Shown here: positions 53,819-62,365 of the stretch, in pieces
How the letters are laid out: every line of letters begins with the position of its first letter
Numbering within the stretch: position 1 is the stretch's first letter
Assembly (NCBI RefSeq): GCF_016283395.1
Contig: NZ_JAEEMU010000039.1
Location: 77,446 to 141,445, forward strand
From: Ruminococcus sp.
GTDB lineage: Bacteria; Bacillota_A; Clostridia; Oscillospirales; Ruminococcaceae
Length of the DNA stretch: 64,000 bases
Direction: 5' to 3'
Program-made: the position numbers and the translations under genes
Notes under the pieces: model-generated
The model's database searches: none
Told to the model about the DNA's origin: nothing
Seen by the model: only the letters and a program-made list of their open reading frames with translations

Positions 53819-53914
53819 GTAAATAGTAAATGTACTTTATTATTATATCAAAAACTCTTGAAATTTGCAAGTATTTATGCTATAATTATAAAAAATAAAT
53901 TAGGAGGGAACGTT

Positions 53915-54466
53915 TTGGGGGACTATATTTATCTTATAGTTGCGCAGACTGGTACGCGACCCGCACGATTCTTCAAATTTTTTACTAAAAAGCCTTACAA
54001 TCATGTTTCTATGTCAGGGGATGTAGATCTTACCGAAATGTACAGCTTCTGCCGTACATACAGACCGTTTCCGCTGCCTGCGACATTTAATAAAGAAGTC
54101 GTAGGAAAGGGCACTCTCGGACAGTTTCATAACATTCCTTGTGAAATATACCGCATAAAGGTCTCTCATGAACAGAAAGAAGCCTTTAATATACTCATCA
54201 ATCACTTTGAGGAACATCGTAAGGTATATTCATACAATCTGCTCGGACTTCTTGCAGTTTACTTCAATATCGAATGGAAACGCGAAAGAAGCTTCGTCTG
54301 TTCGCAGTTTGTTGCTTACACAATGGATAAAATAGGAATTCCGCTTGAAAAAGCATTCTGTCTATACAAGCCTGATGATTTCAGGACTTTTCCGGGAGCT
54401 GATCTTATTTATACAGGGGAACTCAATGCATTCTATGAGACTATGCAGTCAAAGCTTTATACATAA
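53915..54466 (+). CDS. YiiX/NlpC-P60-like (permuted papain fold) protein
   Basis: 183 residues from a TTG at 53915 with AGGAGGG upstream; the longer frame would enter the tRNA gene. The order His then Cys fits the permuted papain fold: PYNHVSMSG (about residue 29) and FVCSQFVAY (about 130). Such proteins may cut peptides or lipid esters; substrate unknown. The 3' end overlaps the opposite gene by 18 bp. Confidence 0.75.
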   Translation: MGDYIYLIVAQTGTRPARFFKFFTKKPYNHVSMSGDVDLTEMYSFCRTYRPFPLPATFNKEVVGKGTLGQFHNIPCEIYRIKVSHEQKEAFNILINHFEEHRKVYSYNLLGLLAVYFNIEWKRERSFVCSQFVAYTMDKIGIPLEKAFCLYKPDDFRTFPGADLIYTGELNAFYETMQSKLYT

Positions 54467-54754
54467 AGAAATGATATATGCCGCAGCCCTTAATTCGTCG
54501 GGTGAGGCAAGATAAGCCGCACAATAGCTGCTGCTGTCAGGGGATATAACTGAAAGACTGAATTCTCTGTGATGATCCAGTATCTCCACGGAGGCTTTAT
54601 CTTCGTTTACGGTTATTCCCACAGGTATTATTTTTTCCTCACTCATGTGATTGTGGGAATTAGCATAGGAATTTAAGAACATCCACGAACCGCCGCTCAG
54701 AAGCAGGTAAAGAAATACTGCTGTGAGGGTGGTCTTTTTTTTGTGTTTTCGCAT
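54449..54754 (-). CDS. Small membrane protein downstream of spoIIP
   Basis: 101 residues with one N-terminal helix (~10-28) and a short extracytoplasmic part. It starts 4 bp after the spoIIP stop, so it is in that operon. No family is recognised; a role in spore engulfment is only inferred from position. Confidence 0.6.
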   Translation of the reverse strand: MRKHKKKTTLTAVFLYLLLSGGSWMFLNSYANSHNHMSEEKIIPVGITVNEDKASVEILDHHREFSLSVISPDSSSYCAAYLASPDELRAAAYIISLCIKL

Positions 54755-54758
54755 TTTA

Positions 54759-55922
54759 TCACCTTTTCATATAATTAAGAAGCTGCCCCAGTGAGTGACC
54801 GAACAGCTGTCCTGCATACTGTGACTGCTGAAGCGTGTTTCCGTGCGAACCCACTTCAATGAGCAGACTTCCGTTGGTAAGATCCTGATTATAGTGTCTG
54901 TAGTCAAAAAGTATGGGACGTGTAAGTCCTGCATAGTCTGATTCAAGCTTTTGCTGCAAGGTGCAGGCAAAGTGGAAATTCTCCATATAATTTGGCATTC
55001 CCAGCGTACCGTCATCACAGCCCGAGATTATCATGATCTGCGAAGCTTCTTTGCCTTCGATCTCCACAAAGGGCTGATATGCCACTCCCTCGGCGGATAT
55101 TGCGTCTCTGTGTATATCAAGGACTACCTTTATACTTGGGTACTTTTCGAGTATAGGCATGATAGTCTCGCGGCTGCGCCCGTAAGAGCCGTTGTATGAC
55201 GGATAATCGTGAACGTTTTTTGCGTGGATAACTCCTATCCCTTGCGCTTCAAGCTCAGCCTGTATGGCATCGCCGACCATTACCACATTTTTGGTATTAT
55301 CGGTAGTACGATAGTTGAAGGAGCTGTCATAGTGCTCGCGGACGTATGGCTCAAAGCTTTCAGTGGTATGGGTATGATAGATAAGGACAATGGGTTCATC
55401 TGTATCCGAAACAGTAAAATTCGGCAGATAGCTGCTTTCTCTCATCAGTGTTTCATTGGGAATATCAGTTTTGTTATTGACCTGTCCGCCCTTTTCAAGG
55501 TCAAAAAAGGCATTTCCGCTGTATCTGTCATAGGTAAGGCGGACAATATCGCCGTCAGTATTCCATGACGCAGGATATGGCTTTTCACCTGCACTGTCAG
55601 CTTTCATATCAAGGGGATCTGGAAGCCTGCATAGTTCCGTATCTTTCTCGCTTTCGTCCTCGATACCGTAGCCCTCCGAGAGTATCATACTGCCCGAAAG
55701 GAGTTCGTCCTGCTTCTTGATTTTACTTATGCTTTCGGAAGTTACATCAATATGCTTTGCAGATGAATTTACAGTTTCATCAAGGATATATGCACTTGTA
55801 TCGGAAAGACCTGCCATTAGTTTTGATACTCCGTTAACTCCCGAAGCTATGACAACAGGAAGTATAACTGCTGTTATACACTTGATCGTTCCTTTGATTT
55901 TTCTGCGTTTATGGCGTGTCAT
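54759..55922 (-). CDS. spoIIP: Stage II sporulation protein P
   Basis: 387 residues. A membrane anchor (~13-30) and a long low-homology region come first, then the SpoIIP amidase/endopeptidase domain with IYHTHTTESFEPY, IHAKNVHDYPSYNGSY, LDIHRDAI and SLLIEVGSHGNT. The catalytic His and Glu residues of the fold are present. SpoIIP works with SpoIID and SpoIIM to thin septal peptidoglycan during engulfment. Its presence argues for a sporulation programme. Confidence 0.93.
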   Translation of the reverse strand: MTRHKRRKIKGTIKCITAVILPVVIASGVNGVSKLMAGLSDTSAYILDETVNSSAKHIDVTSESISKIKKQDELLSGSMILSEGYGIEDESEKDTELCRLPDPLDMKADSAGEKPYPASWNTDGDIVRLTYDRYSGNAFFDLEKGGQVNNKTDIPNETLMRESSYLPNFTVSDTDEPIVLIYHTHTTESFEPYVREHYDSSFNYRTTDNTKNVVMVGDAIQAELEAQGIGVIHAKNVHDYPSYNGSYGRSRETIMPILEKYPSIKVVLDIHRDAISAEGVAYQPFVEIEGKEASQIMIISGCDDGTLGMPNYMENFHFACTLQQKLESDYAGLTRPILFDYRHYNQDLTNGSLLIEVGSHGNTLQQSQYAGQLFGHSLGQLLNYMKR

Positions 55923-56052
55923 ATACTCACCTCACAATTAATTCCTCTGAAATAAGTATATTCTCAATGCCATGAGTATATGATAGGGGCAGTTCCTTAT
56001 TCGCCGTCATTTTTCAGCATTTTCCGTCATAAAATATTGAGAGGTGATGACG

Positions 56053-56943
56053 ATGTATAAATGCTTCGGACTAAAGAGAGCAAGCCGCAGCGTAATTATG
56101 TTCATGATTTTTATTGCGGTATGCTGTGCTATATTTTTTTCTCTGCGGTCAACTTTTTCAACTGCCGCAGAAGCTGCTGTGGAAAAGCCGGTTCCACTGC
56201 CTGTAATAATGTATCACAGCGTTTGTGAAAAGCCTCCTGCTGATTATATAGTATCTCCGTCACAGCTTGAAAGTGACCTTATATGGCTGAAAACTCACGG
56301 ATATATAAGCGTCAGCGCACAGCAGCTCATTGACTATACCAACAATACTGGAGAACTGCCGCAGAAGCCTGTGCTTATAACATTTGATGACGGATTTTAC
56401 AATAATCTTTCCTTAGCCCTGCCCCTGCTTGAAAAGTACGATATGTGCGCTGTTGTATCTATTGTTGGCAGATACACAGATGATTATGCACCTGCCGACC
56501 CTCATGCAGATGCGTATTCTTACCTCACATGGGAGGATATATCTCAGCTTATTGCTTCAAAACGCGTAGAGATAGGCAGTCATACATACGATATGCACTC
56601 CCGTGACAACCGCAGACAGGGCTGCGCTATAAAAGCAGGGGAGACTCCCGAAGAATACACATTTACGTTGAGTACGGATATAGGTCTGCTCAATACCGAG
56701 CTCCATGACAACTGCGGTATATCTCCTGTGGTGTTTGCCTATCCTTTCGGCGCGCTCTGCCGTGAAAGCTTGCCCGTACTGCGTGATAACGGAATAAAAA
56801 TATCCCTTACCTGCCGTGAGGGAATGAACTATATCACACGTTCTCCCGATTGCCTTTACGGTATTTTCCGTAATAACCGCAGCGGATTTGTCTCGACAGA
56901 AGAGTATATGTATGAGCTTACAAAAGAAAACCCCGAATCTTAA
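56053..56943 (+). CDS. Polysaccharide deacetylase (NodB family)
   Basis: 296 residues from the ATG at 56053 (GAGAGGTG upstream). One N-terminal helix (~13-33) anchors or secretes it. NodB motifs are TFDDGFYNN (motif 1, catalytic Asp) and GSHTYDMHS (motif 2, metal His). Near the C-terminus FAYPFG is motif 3. It may deacetylate peptidoglycan or chitooligosaccharides. Divergent from spoIIP, so possibly sporulation-linked. Confidence 0.9.
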   Translation: MYKCFGLKRASRSVIMFMIFIAVCCAIFFSLRSTFSTAAEAAVEKPVPLPVIMYHSVCEKPPADYIVSPSQLESDLIWLKTHGYISVSAQQLIDYTNNTGELPQKPVLITFDDGFYNNLSLALPLLEKYDMCAVVSIVGRYTDDYAPADPHADAYSYLTWEDISQLIASKRVEIGSHTYDMHSRDNRRQGCAIKAGETPEEYTFTLSTDIGLLNTELHDNCGISPVVFAYPFGALCRESLPVLRDNGIKISLTCREGMNYITRSPDCLYGIFRNNRSGFVSTEEYMYELTKENPES

Positions 56944-56962
56944 AGATTCAGGGGGTTTTTTA
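56928..56962. terminator. Terminator overlapping the deacetylase stop
   Basis: Arms AACCCCGAATCTT and AAGATTCAGGGGGTT followed by a T-run, ending next to the convergent diguanylate cyclase stop. The TAA stop of the deacetylase is inside the loop. Confidence 0.85.
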
Positions 56963-58030
56963 TCACAGACCTTGCAGGGCTTTCATTCTTGCCTTGTCTT
57001 CATACATCATGGCATCTATCTCTTTTATAAGCTCGTCGAGATCCATGCCTTTTTTGTATTCACCGCAGCCCATTGCTATGCTGTAGCCTTTGCTGTGGAC
57101 AGCTTCCTTTATTTTCTGCATCATGATCTCAGTATCAGAACGGGAAGCTGACGGGAAAAGTATCTCGAATTCATCTCCGCCCATTCTGTAAAATCTGCAT
57201 CTTGAAGGAATTATTTCAAATGTACTTTCAGAAACAGCAAGAATAGCTTTGTCACCCTCATCGTGACCAAGGTTATCATTTATCTGTTTAAGACCGTTCA
57301 AATCCATAGAGATAACGAACATCTGATGTTTTCTCATAGTCATGATATCTCTGTAAAAACAGTGTCTGTTCAGTGCGCTTGTCATTGCGTCTCGTGTAAG
57401 TGTCTGAGTTGTAAAGAAAAGATAATAGAATACACAGCTCAGAGTAGCCATACCGCTTATGAGATACTTGAAGTGCATATATGTGTTGAGGCAGGTCGCT
57501 GATAAAATAGCGATACTGAGGACTGTAAGGAAAATGCTCTCCAACCTCAGACCAAGTCTGAATTTGAAAAAAGAAGCAGAAATAAGTACACAAAGATAAA
57601 TCAGGCTGAAAATAAACGGGATAGCAGCAAATGTATTCAACGACATATTACCCATTTCATCGTAGCTGAATACACAGCCGTTGAAAATACTGATAATGCA
57701 GAACAAGCAGTTTATACCTGCCAATATCAAAAGAGCAATCCTTATTTTCTTTGAGATAACGCCTGAAATATAAATAAAAGGGAGTATTATCGTACCGCTT
57801 ACAGAGTAGAGTATAGCACTGTTTATTTTTAGAAGCGATAGGTATTCTCCTGTTCCTTGAAAAGTGTATGCTACTATATTGCATATAAGCATCACCAAAG
57901 ATATAGCAGTGCCTATTAAAAACAGATTTTTGATCTTATTGCTTACAGTAGAATTAAATGTTAAAAACAGAAATAGCGAAATATTTGCAACGATTATAAG
58001 GTAAGACATCTGGACAATTTCTCTGATCAT
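56963..58030 (-). CDS. Membrane diguanylate cyclase with intact GGDEF
   Basis: 355 residues. About six to seven membrane helices (residues ~10-205) form a sensor, then GGDEF (residues 284-288) with DLNGLKQINDNLGHDEGD before it. The catalytic motif is intact but there is no RxxD inhibitory site before it. It should make c-di-GMP, in contrast to the two EAL proteins in this window. AGGAGGG precedes the start. Confidence 0.93.
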   Translation of the reverse strand: MIREIVQMSYLIIVANISLFLFLTFNSTVSNKIKNLFLIGTAISLVMLICNIVAYTFQGTGEYLSLLKINSAILYSVSGTIILPFIYISGVISKKIRIALLILAGINCLFCIISIFNGCVFSYDEMGNMSLNTFAAIPFIFSLIYLCVLISASFFKFRLGLRLESIFLTVLSIAILSATCLNTYMHFKYLISGMATLSCVFYYLFFTTQTLTRDAMTSALNRHCFYRDIMTMRKHQMFVISMDLNGLKQINDNLGHDEGDKAILAVSESTFEIIPSRCRFYRMGGDEFEILFPSASRSDTEIMMQKIKEAVHSKGYSIAMGCGEYKKGMDLDELIKEIDAMMYEDKARMKALQGL

Positions 58031-58153
58031 ATGCTCACCCTCCTGTTAAATATATGTTATAATTATTATAACATAACTTTTAAATAAAATCAAGAGATTC
58101 CACAAAAAATTGATGAATATTTTATTAAAAATGTACACACAGTACAAAATAAT

Positions 58154-58804
58154 TCATATTTCCTTTTCTATTACAGATAAAGCCCATTCTGTATCAATGA
58201 GATACTCGTCATTGACAGCAAGAGGGATCTTGAAAGACTCAGCGACCTGATCGTATGACTTTTTGTCAACATCTGTTCTGCCCCACTCATTGTTGTCGAA
58301 TTTAACAGCGAAGCTGTGTGAGCCGTCCTCTTCCTTGTTGAAGTATATTTCCATAACACTGAGGTCGGGGAAGTTTTTCTGTAACTCAGCGATAGCGAAT
58401 ACTTTCATTATCTCAAGGATACGATCATCAAGACCTTCATCGAGTATCATGAGCTTTTCGCGGAGCTGGTTTATATCGGATACAACACGCTTTGTGTAAT
58501 TATCGTTAAAATCATAACCGCTTTCGTTATTTTCGTTGATAGTTTTCATATACTCAACAGCTGAAGTGGGATTTCCCGGGATATAGCAAAGCAGGTACTT
58601 TTCTTTTACCTGATGATAAAGAGTAGGGTAGAAGATAAGTGACTTGTTATCGCAGTGAGGGCAACGCCATGCAAAAACTTCGCCGCTTCTTATCATATCC
58701 TTTATCTGAGGATCGGTCTTTGTGTCCATAGTTTCCCATACGAGCATTTCCGACTCATGGCTGCACTTTGGACATTTTATCTTTTCCATATGACTTTTAG
58801 ACAT
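58154..58804 (-). CDS. CpXC domain protein
   Basis: 216 residues. Two CpXC-type pairs CPKC (about 11-14) and CPHC (about 50-53) form the zinc-ribbon-like N-terminal domain, with the family continuing YHQVKEKYLLCYIPG. The C-terminal part is unassigned. The function of the family is unknown. It is a single gene. Confidence 0.85.
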   Translation of the reverse strand: MSKSHMEKIKCPKCSHESEMLVWETMDTKTDPQIKDMIRSGEVFAWRCPHCDNKSLIFYPTLYHQVKEKYLLCYIPGNPTSAVEYMKTINENNESGYDFNDNYTKRVVSDINQLREKLMILDEGLDDRILEIMKVFAIAELQKNFPDLSVMEIYFNKEEDGSHSFAVKFDNNEWGRTDVDKKSYDQVAESFKIPLAVNDEYLIDTEWALSVIEKEI

Positions 58805-58911
58805 AGAAATTCCTCTTTTCTTTGATTATCATAAAATAATGCTTTTTACAATTATAGTATAGCATATCAGAACTGTTTTTTCAAGTGGCGGAAGTTACGC
58901 CACGAAAGTGC

Positions 58912-59673
58912 TTACATATCGTACTTTTCAAGCAGGTCGTATATACCGTCTTGTGAGAGGACTCCGCGTTTAAGCTCCTTAGGCAGAAGTCCTGCTTCAT
59001 CTGAAGAAAAGTCGCGTTTCCACGCATCACTTACGTAATAATCTCTCAACTCACTGAGCATTTCGTGCAGTTCAGGGGATACATCGCTCATATCCTGAGC
59101 TTTCTGCATTATATCCTCATAGTACTTCACACGTTTTACCTGTTCCTGTACAGCTTCTGAAGATACGGGGAGTACCTTTTCAAAGCGGAACATATCAGCC
59201 ATTTCTCTGTCCTTATCATCAGGGACACAGTGATACTCGCTGAAGTATTCAACAATGTGGAAACCGCAGCGGTTTACGTAAAAATGTATATTTCTCTTCT
59301 CGAAATAGGGAGTAACAGTCTCCCAGACAGTGACCTCGGGGTGCATATCCTCTATCTCGCACCATGCTGCATAACCGATGCCCTTGCTGTGGACAGCAGG
59401 GGAAACGAACAGCAGTTCAAGTTCTCCGTGGTCGTATTCGGTTCTGATAACTACACCGCCTACGTTTTTGCCGTTTTGTACTATGCGATAGGCAGTGCCC
59501 TCGTCAATTGACTGTTCAATTGTGCTTTGTGAGATTATCTCTCCCTCTTCTTCAAAGTGGTCATCGCGCAGCCCGAATTCTTCAAGAGCACCGTAACGGA
59601 AAGCCGCCTGATTGTCCTTGATAAACTGCTCTATGTCAGACTCTTCCAGTGGGATAAGGTGTATTTCTGTCAT
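58912..59673 (-). CDS. GNAT acetyltransferase fused to a DUF4298-like domain
   Basis: 253 residues from the ATG at 59673 (GGAAG upstream). The first ~155 residues carry a GNAT core (LLFVSPAVHSKGIGYAAW); the last ~85 (VKYYEDIMQKAQDM ... DDYYVSDAWKRDF-like DYYVSDAWKRDF) match DUF4298, which is normally a separate small protein. Substrate unknown. It follows the Cys-rich gene by 25 bp. Confidence 0.8.
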   Translation of the reverse strand: MTEIHLIPLEESDIEQFIKDNQAAFRYGALEEFGLRDDHFEEEGEIISQSTIEQSIDEGTAYRIVQNGKNVGGVVIRTEYDHGELELLFVSPAVHSKGIGYAAWCEIEDMHPEVTVWETVTPYFEKRNIHFYVNRCGFHIVEYFSEYHCVPDDKDREMADMFRFEKVLPVSSEAVQEQVKRVKYYEDIMQKAQDMSDVSPELHEMLSELRDYYVSDAWKRDFSSDEAGLLPKELKRGVLSQDGIYDLLEKYDM

Positions 59674-59698
59674 ACTATTCTTCCTTTTTATTACGATA

Positions 59699-60655
59699 TC
59701 ATTCAATTATCTGAATAACATCGTTAGCCGCAAGCCAGTTGAGAAACTCAAAACGTGCCTGATCCTTACATTCTGGCTTTATCATGTAATACATATAATG
59801 TTCGAGGAGATTAAGGGTCTCGAGAGTACGTCCCTCCAGTTTGAACTGCTCAAATCCCATTGGGATATACTTTCCCCATATCTCATCGGGGGAGATGTGA
59901 TTTTTCAGCTTTACAATGTCGAAAAGTGAACGCTGCGAGCATGGGCAGTCCGCAAACTTCTGTATCTCAGGGTGTTCTGCAACCAGCTTTTTCGTATCGA
60001 AGGGCGCATTCGGGTATTTTCTTACATGATTTGAGTATGCTATCTGCTGTAAGCCGATAGCTTTGTAATGCTCTGAACGCATGGGACAGTTAGGGTTGCA
60101 GCAGGCATTTACCAGAAGCTCGCACTTCTTTTTGTCGGGTATCTTCTCCAGTGTCTCAAAATCGTGGTTGAGATCATAGTCGATAACAACAATGTGGTAG
60201 TCCTTTTCGACTTCGCTGCACAGCTGTTCAGCGTCGGTGATACGCTTGCAGGTGGAGCTTGTTATCTTGTAGTTGGGGTAGTTCTTGCGGATATAGTCTT
60301 CCAGCAGCGGCGACATTACAATAACTTCGTTAAGTCCGTTGTCGGCAAGGTGCATGACCATATTGCAGAAATCATCGTTAAGATGCTTCTTTTCAAGCAT
60401 GGGGTTGGTGAAAGTAAATCGGAGAGGGATACCTCTTCCGTTGAATGTCTTTATTACAGTGTTTATGAAATTCTTATTACAGACACCGCCCTGTGTACGT
60501 CCGCCGTTCCAGATAGAAGGAGGGAATACACCGTAAACGGAAGCTATCTCTACTCCCTCACGAAAATACTCGGGACGCTTTTCGAGAAGCTCCGCAAAGA
60601 CAACATTGAATTTGAAATGCCCTGCAAAATCGGGCAGATGAAAACGTGCTCTCAT
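59699..60655 (-). CDS. Cys-rich protein, TIM-barrel/U32-like
   Basis: 318 residues, soluble. A possible TIM-barrel pattern recalls peptidase U32 proteins. Conserved-looking Cys groups ACCNPNCPMRSEHY (about residues 195-208) and CPCSQR (about 243-248) could hold an iron-sulfur cluster, as in some U32 proteins. Function unknown. It is in an operon with the downstream GNAT fusion. Confidence 0.55.
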   Translation of the reverse strand: MRARFHLPDFAGHFKFNVVFAELLEKRPEYFREGVEIASVYGVFPPSIWNGGRTQGGVCNKNFINTVIKTFNGRGIPLRFTFTNPMLEKKHLNDDFCNMVMHLADNGLNEVIVMSPLLEDYIRKNYPNYKITSSTCKRITDAEQLCSEVEKDYHIVVIDYDLNHDFETLEKIPDKKKCELLVNACCNPNCPMRSEHYKAIGLQQIAYSNHVRKYPNAPFDTKKLVAEHPEIQKFADCPCSQRSLFDIVKLKNHISPDEIWGKYIPMGFEQFKLEGRTLETLNLLEHYMYYMIKPECKDQARFEFLNWLAANDVIQIIE

Positions 60656-60741
60656 ATCGGTTCTGATCCTTTCTCTTAAATCATGTCATTATACTGCTCT
60701 GTTTCAAATGATTTCAGCTATTCAAATAATTATTTTTCCCT

Positions 60742-60831
60742 TGACATCAATACTACGCACTCAACGTGCCTCGGAAGCCTGATTTTGATGTCATGGCGAC
60801 AACCATATTAGAGCAACGAGAGGTTTGAGTG
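60742..60831. other. Possible pseudoknotted RNA or attachment-like element
   Basis: TGACATCAA (60742-60750) pairs with TTGATGTCA (60785-60793), and CACTCAA (60758-60764, inside the first) pairs with TTGAGTG (60825-60831, outside it). The crossing layout is pseudoknot-like. No known family is recognised. It lies between the graspetide precursor and the Cys-rich gene. Confidence 0.3.
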
Positions 60832-60878
60832 TGGGGATTGGATATATTGTATGTAGTTGATTCGTGAAATTCACGTTT

Positions 60879-61262
60879 TCACACTAAGGCGAACTCATCT
60901 GGATCGCTTCCTTCCCTAGTAAATGTTGTTTTAGTAGTGTCGTAAAATTCGTCTGCATCAGATGTTTCTATTGTGTTTGTTTCGTATGTGGTTGATTCCA
61001 ATAATCTGAAACCATCTGGGTCGGTTGTTTCTATTGATCTCGTCTCAGTTGTACTATCGATATGAAACTCATCAGCATCAGAAGTTTCAATGGAGTGTGT
61101 AAATGTTTCGTCTGGTCCTGAATGTTTTGTCAAGGAGCCGAACAATCTGAATTCATCTGGATCAGACGATTCTATTGATTCTGTTTGGACTGTATTATCT
61201 ACAGACGCTTTAGAAGTCAATTTTATTTGCTTTAAATAGTTTGACAGAATGTGCTTTTTCAT
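60879..61262 (-). CDS. Graspetide-like precursor peptide with five core repeats
   Basis: 127 residues from the ATG at 61262, which overlaps the upstream gene's stop (TAATG) with GGAGGACA upstream. A short basic leader (~1-24, MKKHILSNYLKQIKL) is followed by five repeats of the pattern T-x-(S/T)-I-E-(S/T)-(S/T)-D-(P/A)-D-(E/G)-F, at Asp34, Asp62, Asp81, Asp102 and Asp120. Many Thr/Ser and Asp/Glu side chains fit the omega-ester bonds made by ATP-grasp ligases. The last repeat lacks the IE pair. No secretion signal of its own. Confidence 0.72.
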   Translation of the reverse strand: MKKHILSNYLKQIKLTSKASVDNTVQTESIESSDPDEFRLFGSLTKHSGPDETFTHSIETSDADEFHIDSTTETRSIETTDPDGFRLLESTTYETNTIETSDADEFYDTTKTTFTREGSDPDEFALV

Positions 61263-62365
61263 TACGGTGTCCTCCCTTTATATACTAATATTTTAGCATC
61301 ATTTGTTTCTAATTGATTGTCATACAGGTACTGTATTTCAAACGTAGAATCAAATGTTTTCAATTCGCTTTCAATGTCTGAAATATCAGTTTGGTCATTA
61401 TACATTACAATAATTTTGTCTGCACTTTGCGTTTGAATACTCTTTCTTATATCGGTCAGAGAAATAGAGCTTTGAGAATAGGGATCTTTTAACTCAGATA
61501 CATAAACGTTATAGATAGAGCTATTTGAATTTACAGTACTTTTTTGTGGTGTTCCACTGTGGGTGTAGATCTGGTGATAAGCAAAGGCGACGATAAATAC
61601 AAAAAAAGCCACTTTCATCCACCTTTGGAAATTTTTTACATAGCTTACAAATAGCGTTGATTTACTTTTTTTAGATTGAAAATCATAATAATACTGCGCT
61701 ACCAGTCTTTTAGTTAAGGTGATATCTGGTTCGTTCTTTAAGTCACTGAATCTACTCATACTGTATCCATCGACTTTGAGGTACCGATAAAGATAAAGGG
61801 TAATATTTATTATGAAGTATAAAGCAAAAGCAATAGCTATCTTATATTTCAGGTTAGTCTTAAACAGTTCCAAAATTGAATCAAAACTTATACTAAGTAT
61901 GATTGGAAGAATTGTAAGTACTACTGTAGCATATATGTTCATTTTATTATCACTGACTTCAACTCTGCTGTTTTCATTTTCTATATGATAACATAAGCTT
62001 TCTTTTTCAGCTTCCAATCGCTCATCTGTTATGCCTGTTCCTTTAAGACGATCATAATAATCAGTATATATTTGTTGAATGTGATCGCTGTTATCACATA
62101 TCTTTTTGAGTGACAGTAACCTGATCCAATCCCAATGTAAAGAAGCCTTATTTGTATTCTGGTCAACTGTTCTATATAATGATAACACATGTAATTTGTG
62201 CGCACCAAGCATGATTTGTAAAACACTTATACGCCATTCTCGTGTTTGCGGCCTTACTGGTAATCTAAAATCAATTGATAATTCGCCGAAATTGCTGTCT
62301 TTTGTAAATGACAAGATAGGAAGCCAAGACCAGACCATAAGCAAAAAGTTGATTATTTCTTTCAT
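61262..62365 (-). CDS. Membrane protein of the graspetide operon
   Basis: 367 residues. Three helices at ~147-165, ~176-198 and ~250-268, with a soluble N-terminal ~140 residues (Leu-rich, helical) and a C-terminal ~95-residue extracytoplasmic part. No ABC, protease or transporter signature is seen. It overlaps the ATP-grasp stop by ATGA, with GGAGGTG upstream, so it is tightly coupled to the RiPP genes. It could serve export, immunity or act as effector; the layout faintly recalls 2TM SLATT-type proteins. Confidence 0.7.
   Translation of the reverse strand: MKEIINFLLMVWSWLPILSFTKDSNFGELSIDFRLPVRPQTREWRISVLQIMLGAHKLHVLSLYRTVDQNTNKASLHWDWIRLLSLKKICDNSDHIQQIYTDYYDRLKGTGITDERLEAEKESLCYHIENENSRVEVSDNKMNIYATVVLTILPIILSISFDSILELFKTNLKYKIAIAFALYFIINITLYLYRYLKVDGYSMSRFSDLKNEPDITLTKRLVAQYYYDFQSKKSKSTLFVSYVKNFQRWMKVAFFVFIVAFAYHQIYTHSGTPQKSTVNSNSSIYNVYVSELKDPYSQSSISLTDIRKSIQTQSADKIIVMYNDQTDISDIESELKTFDSTFEIQYLYDNQLETNDAKILVYKGRTP

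Noticed and set aside
53792..53914. Longer N-terminus for the YiiX-like gene
   Set aside because: It runs through tRNA-Arg and lacks an RBS; the TTG at 53915 has AGGAGGG.
60742..60831. Riboswitch for the Cys-rich gene or precursor
   Set aside because: It lies downstream of both minus-strand precursor and away from the start region order needed for a leader; only kept as an unexplained structure.
61262..62365. Naming the 3TM protein a SLATT effector or exporter
   Set aside because: Layout is only vaguely similar; no diagnostic motif can be read.
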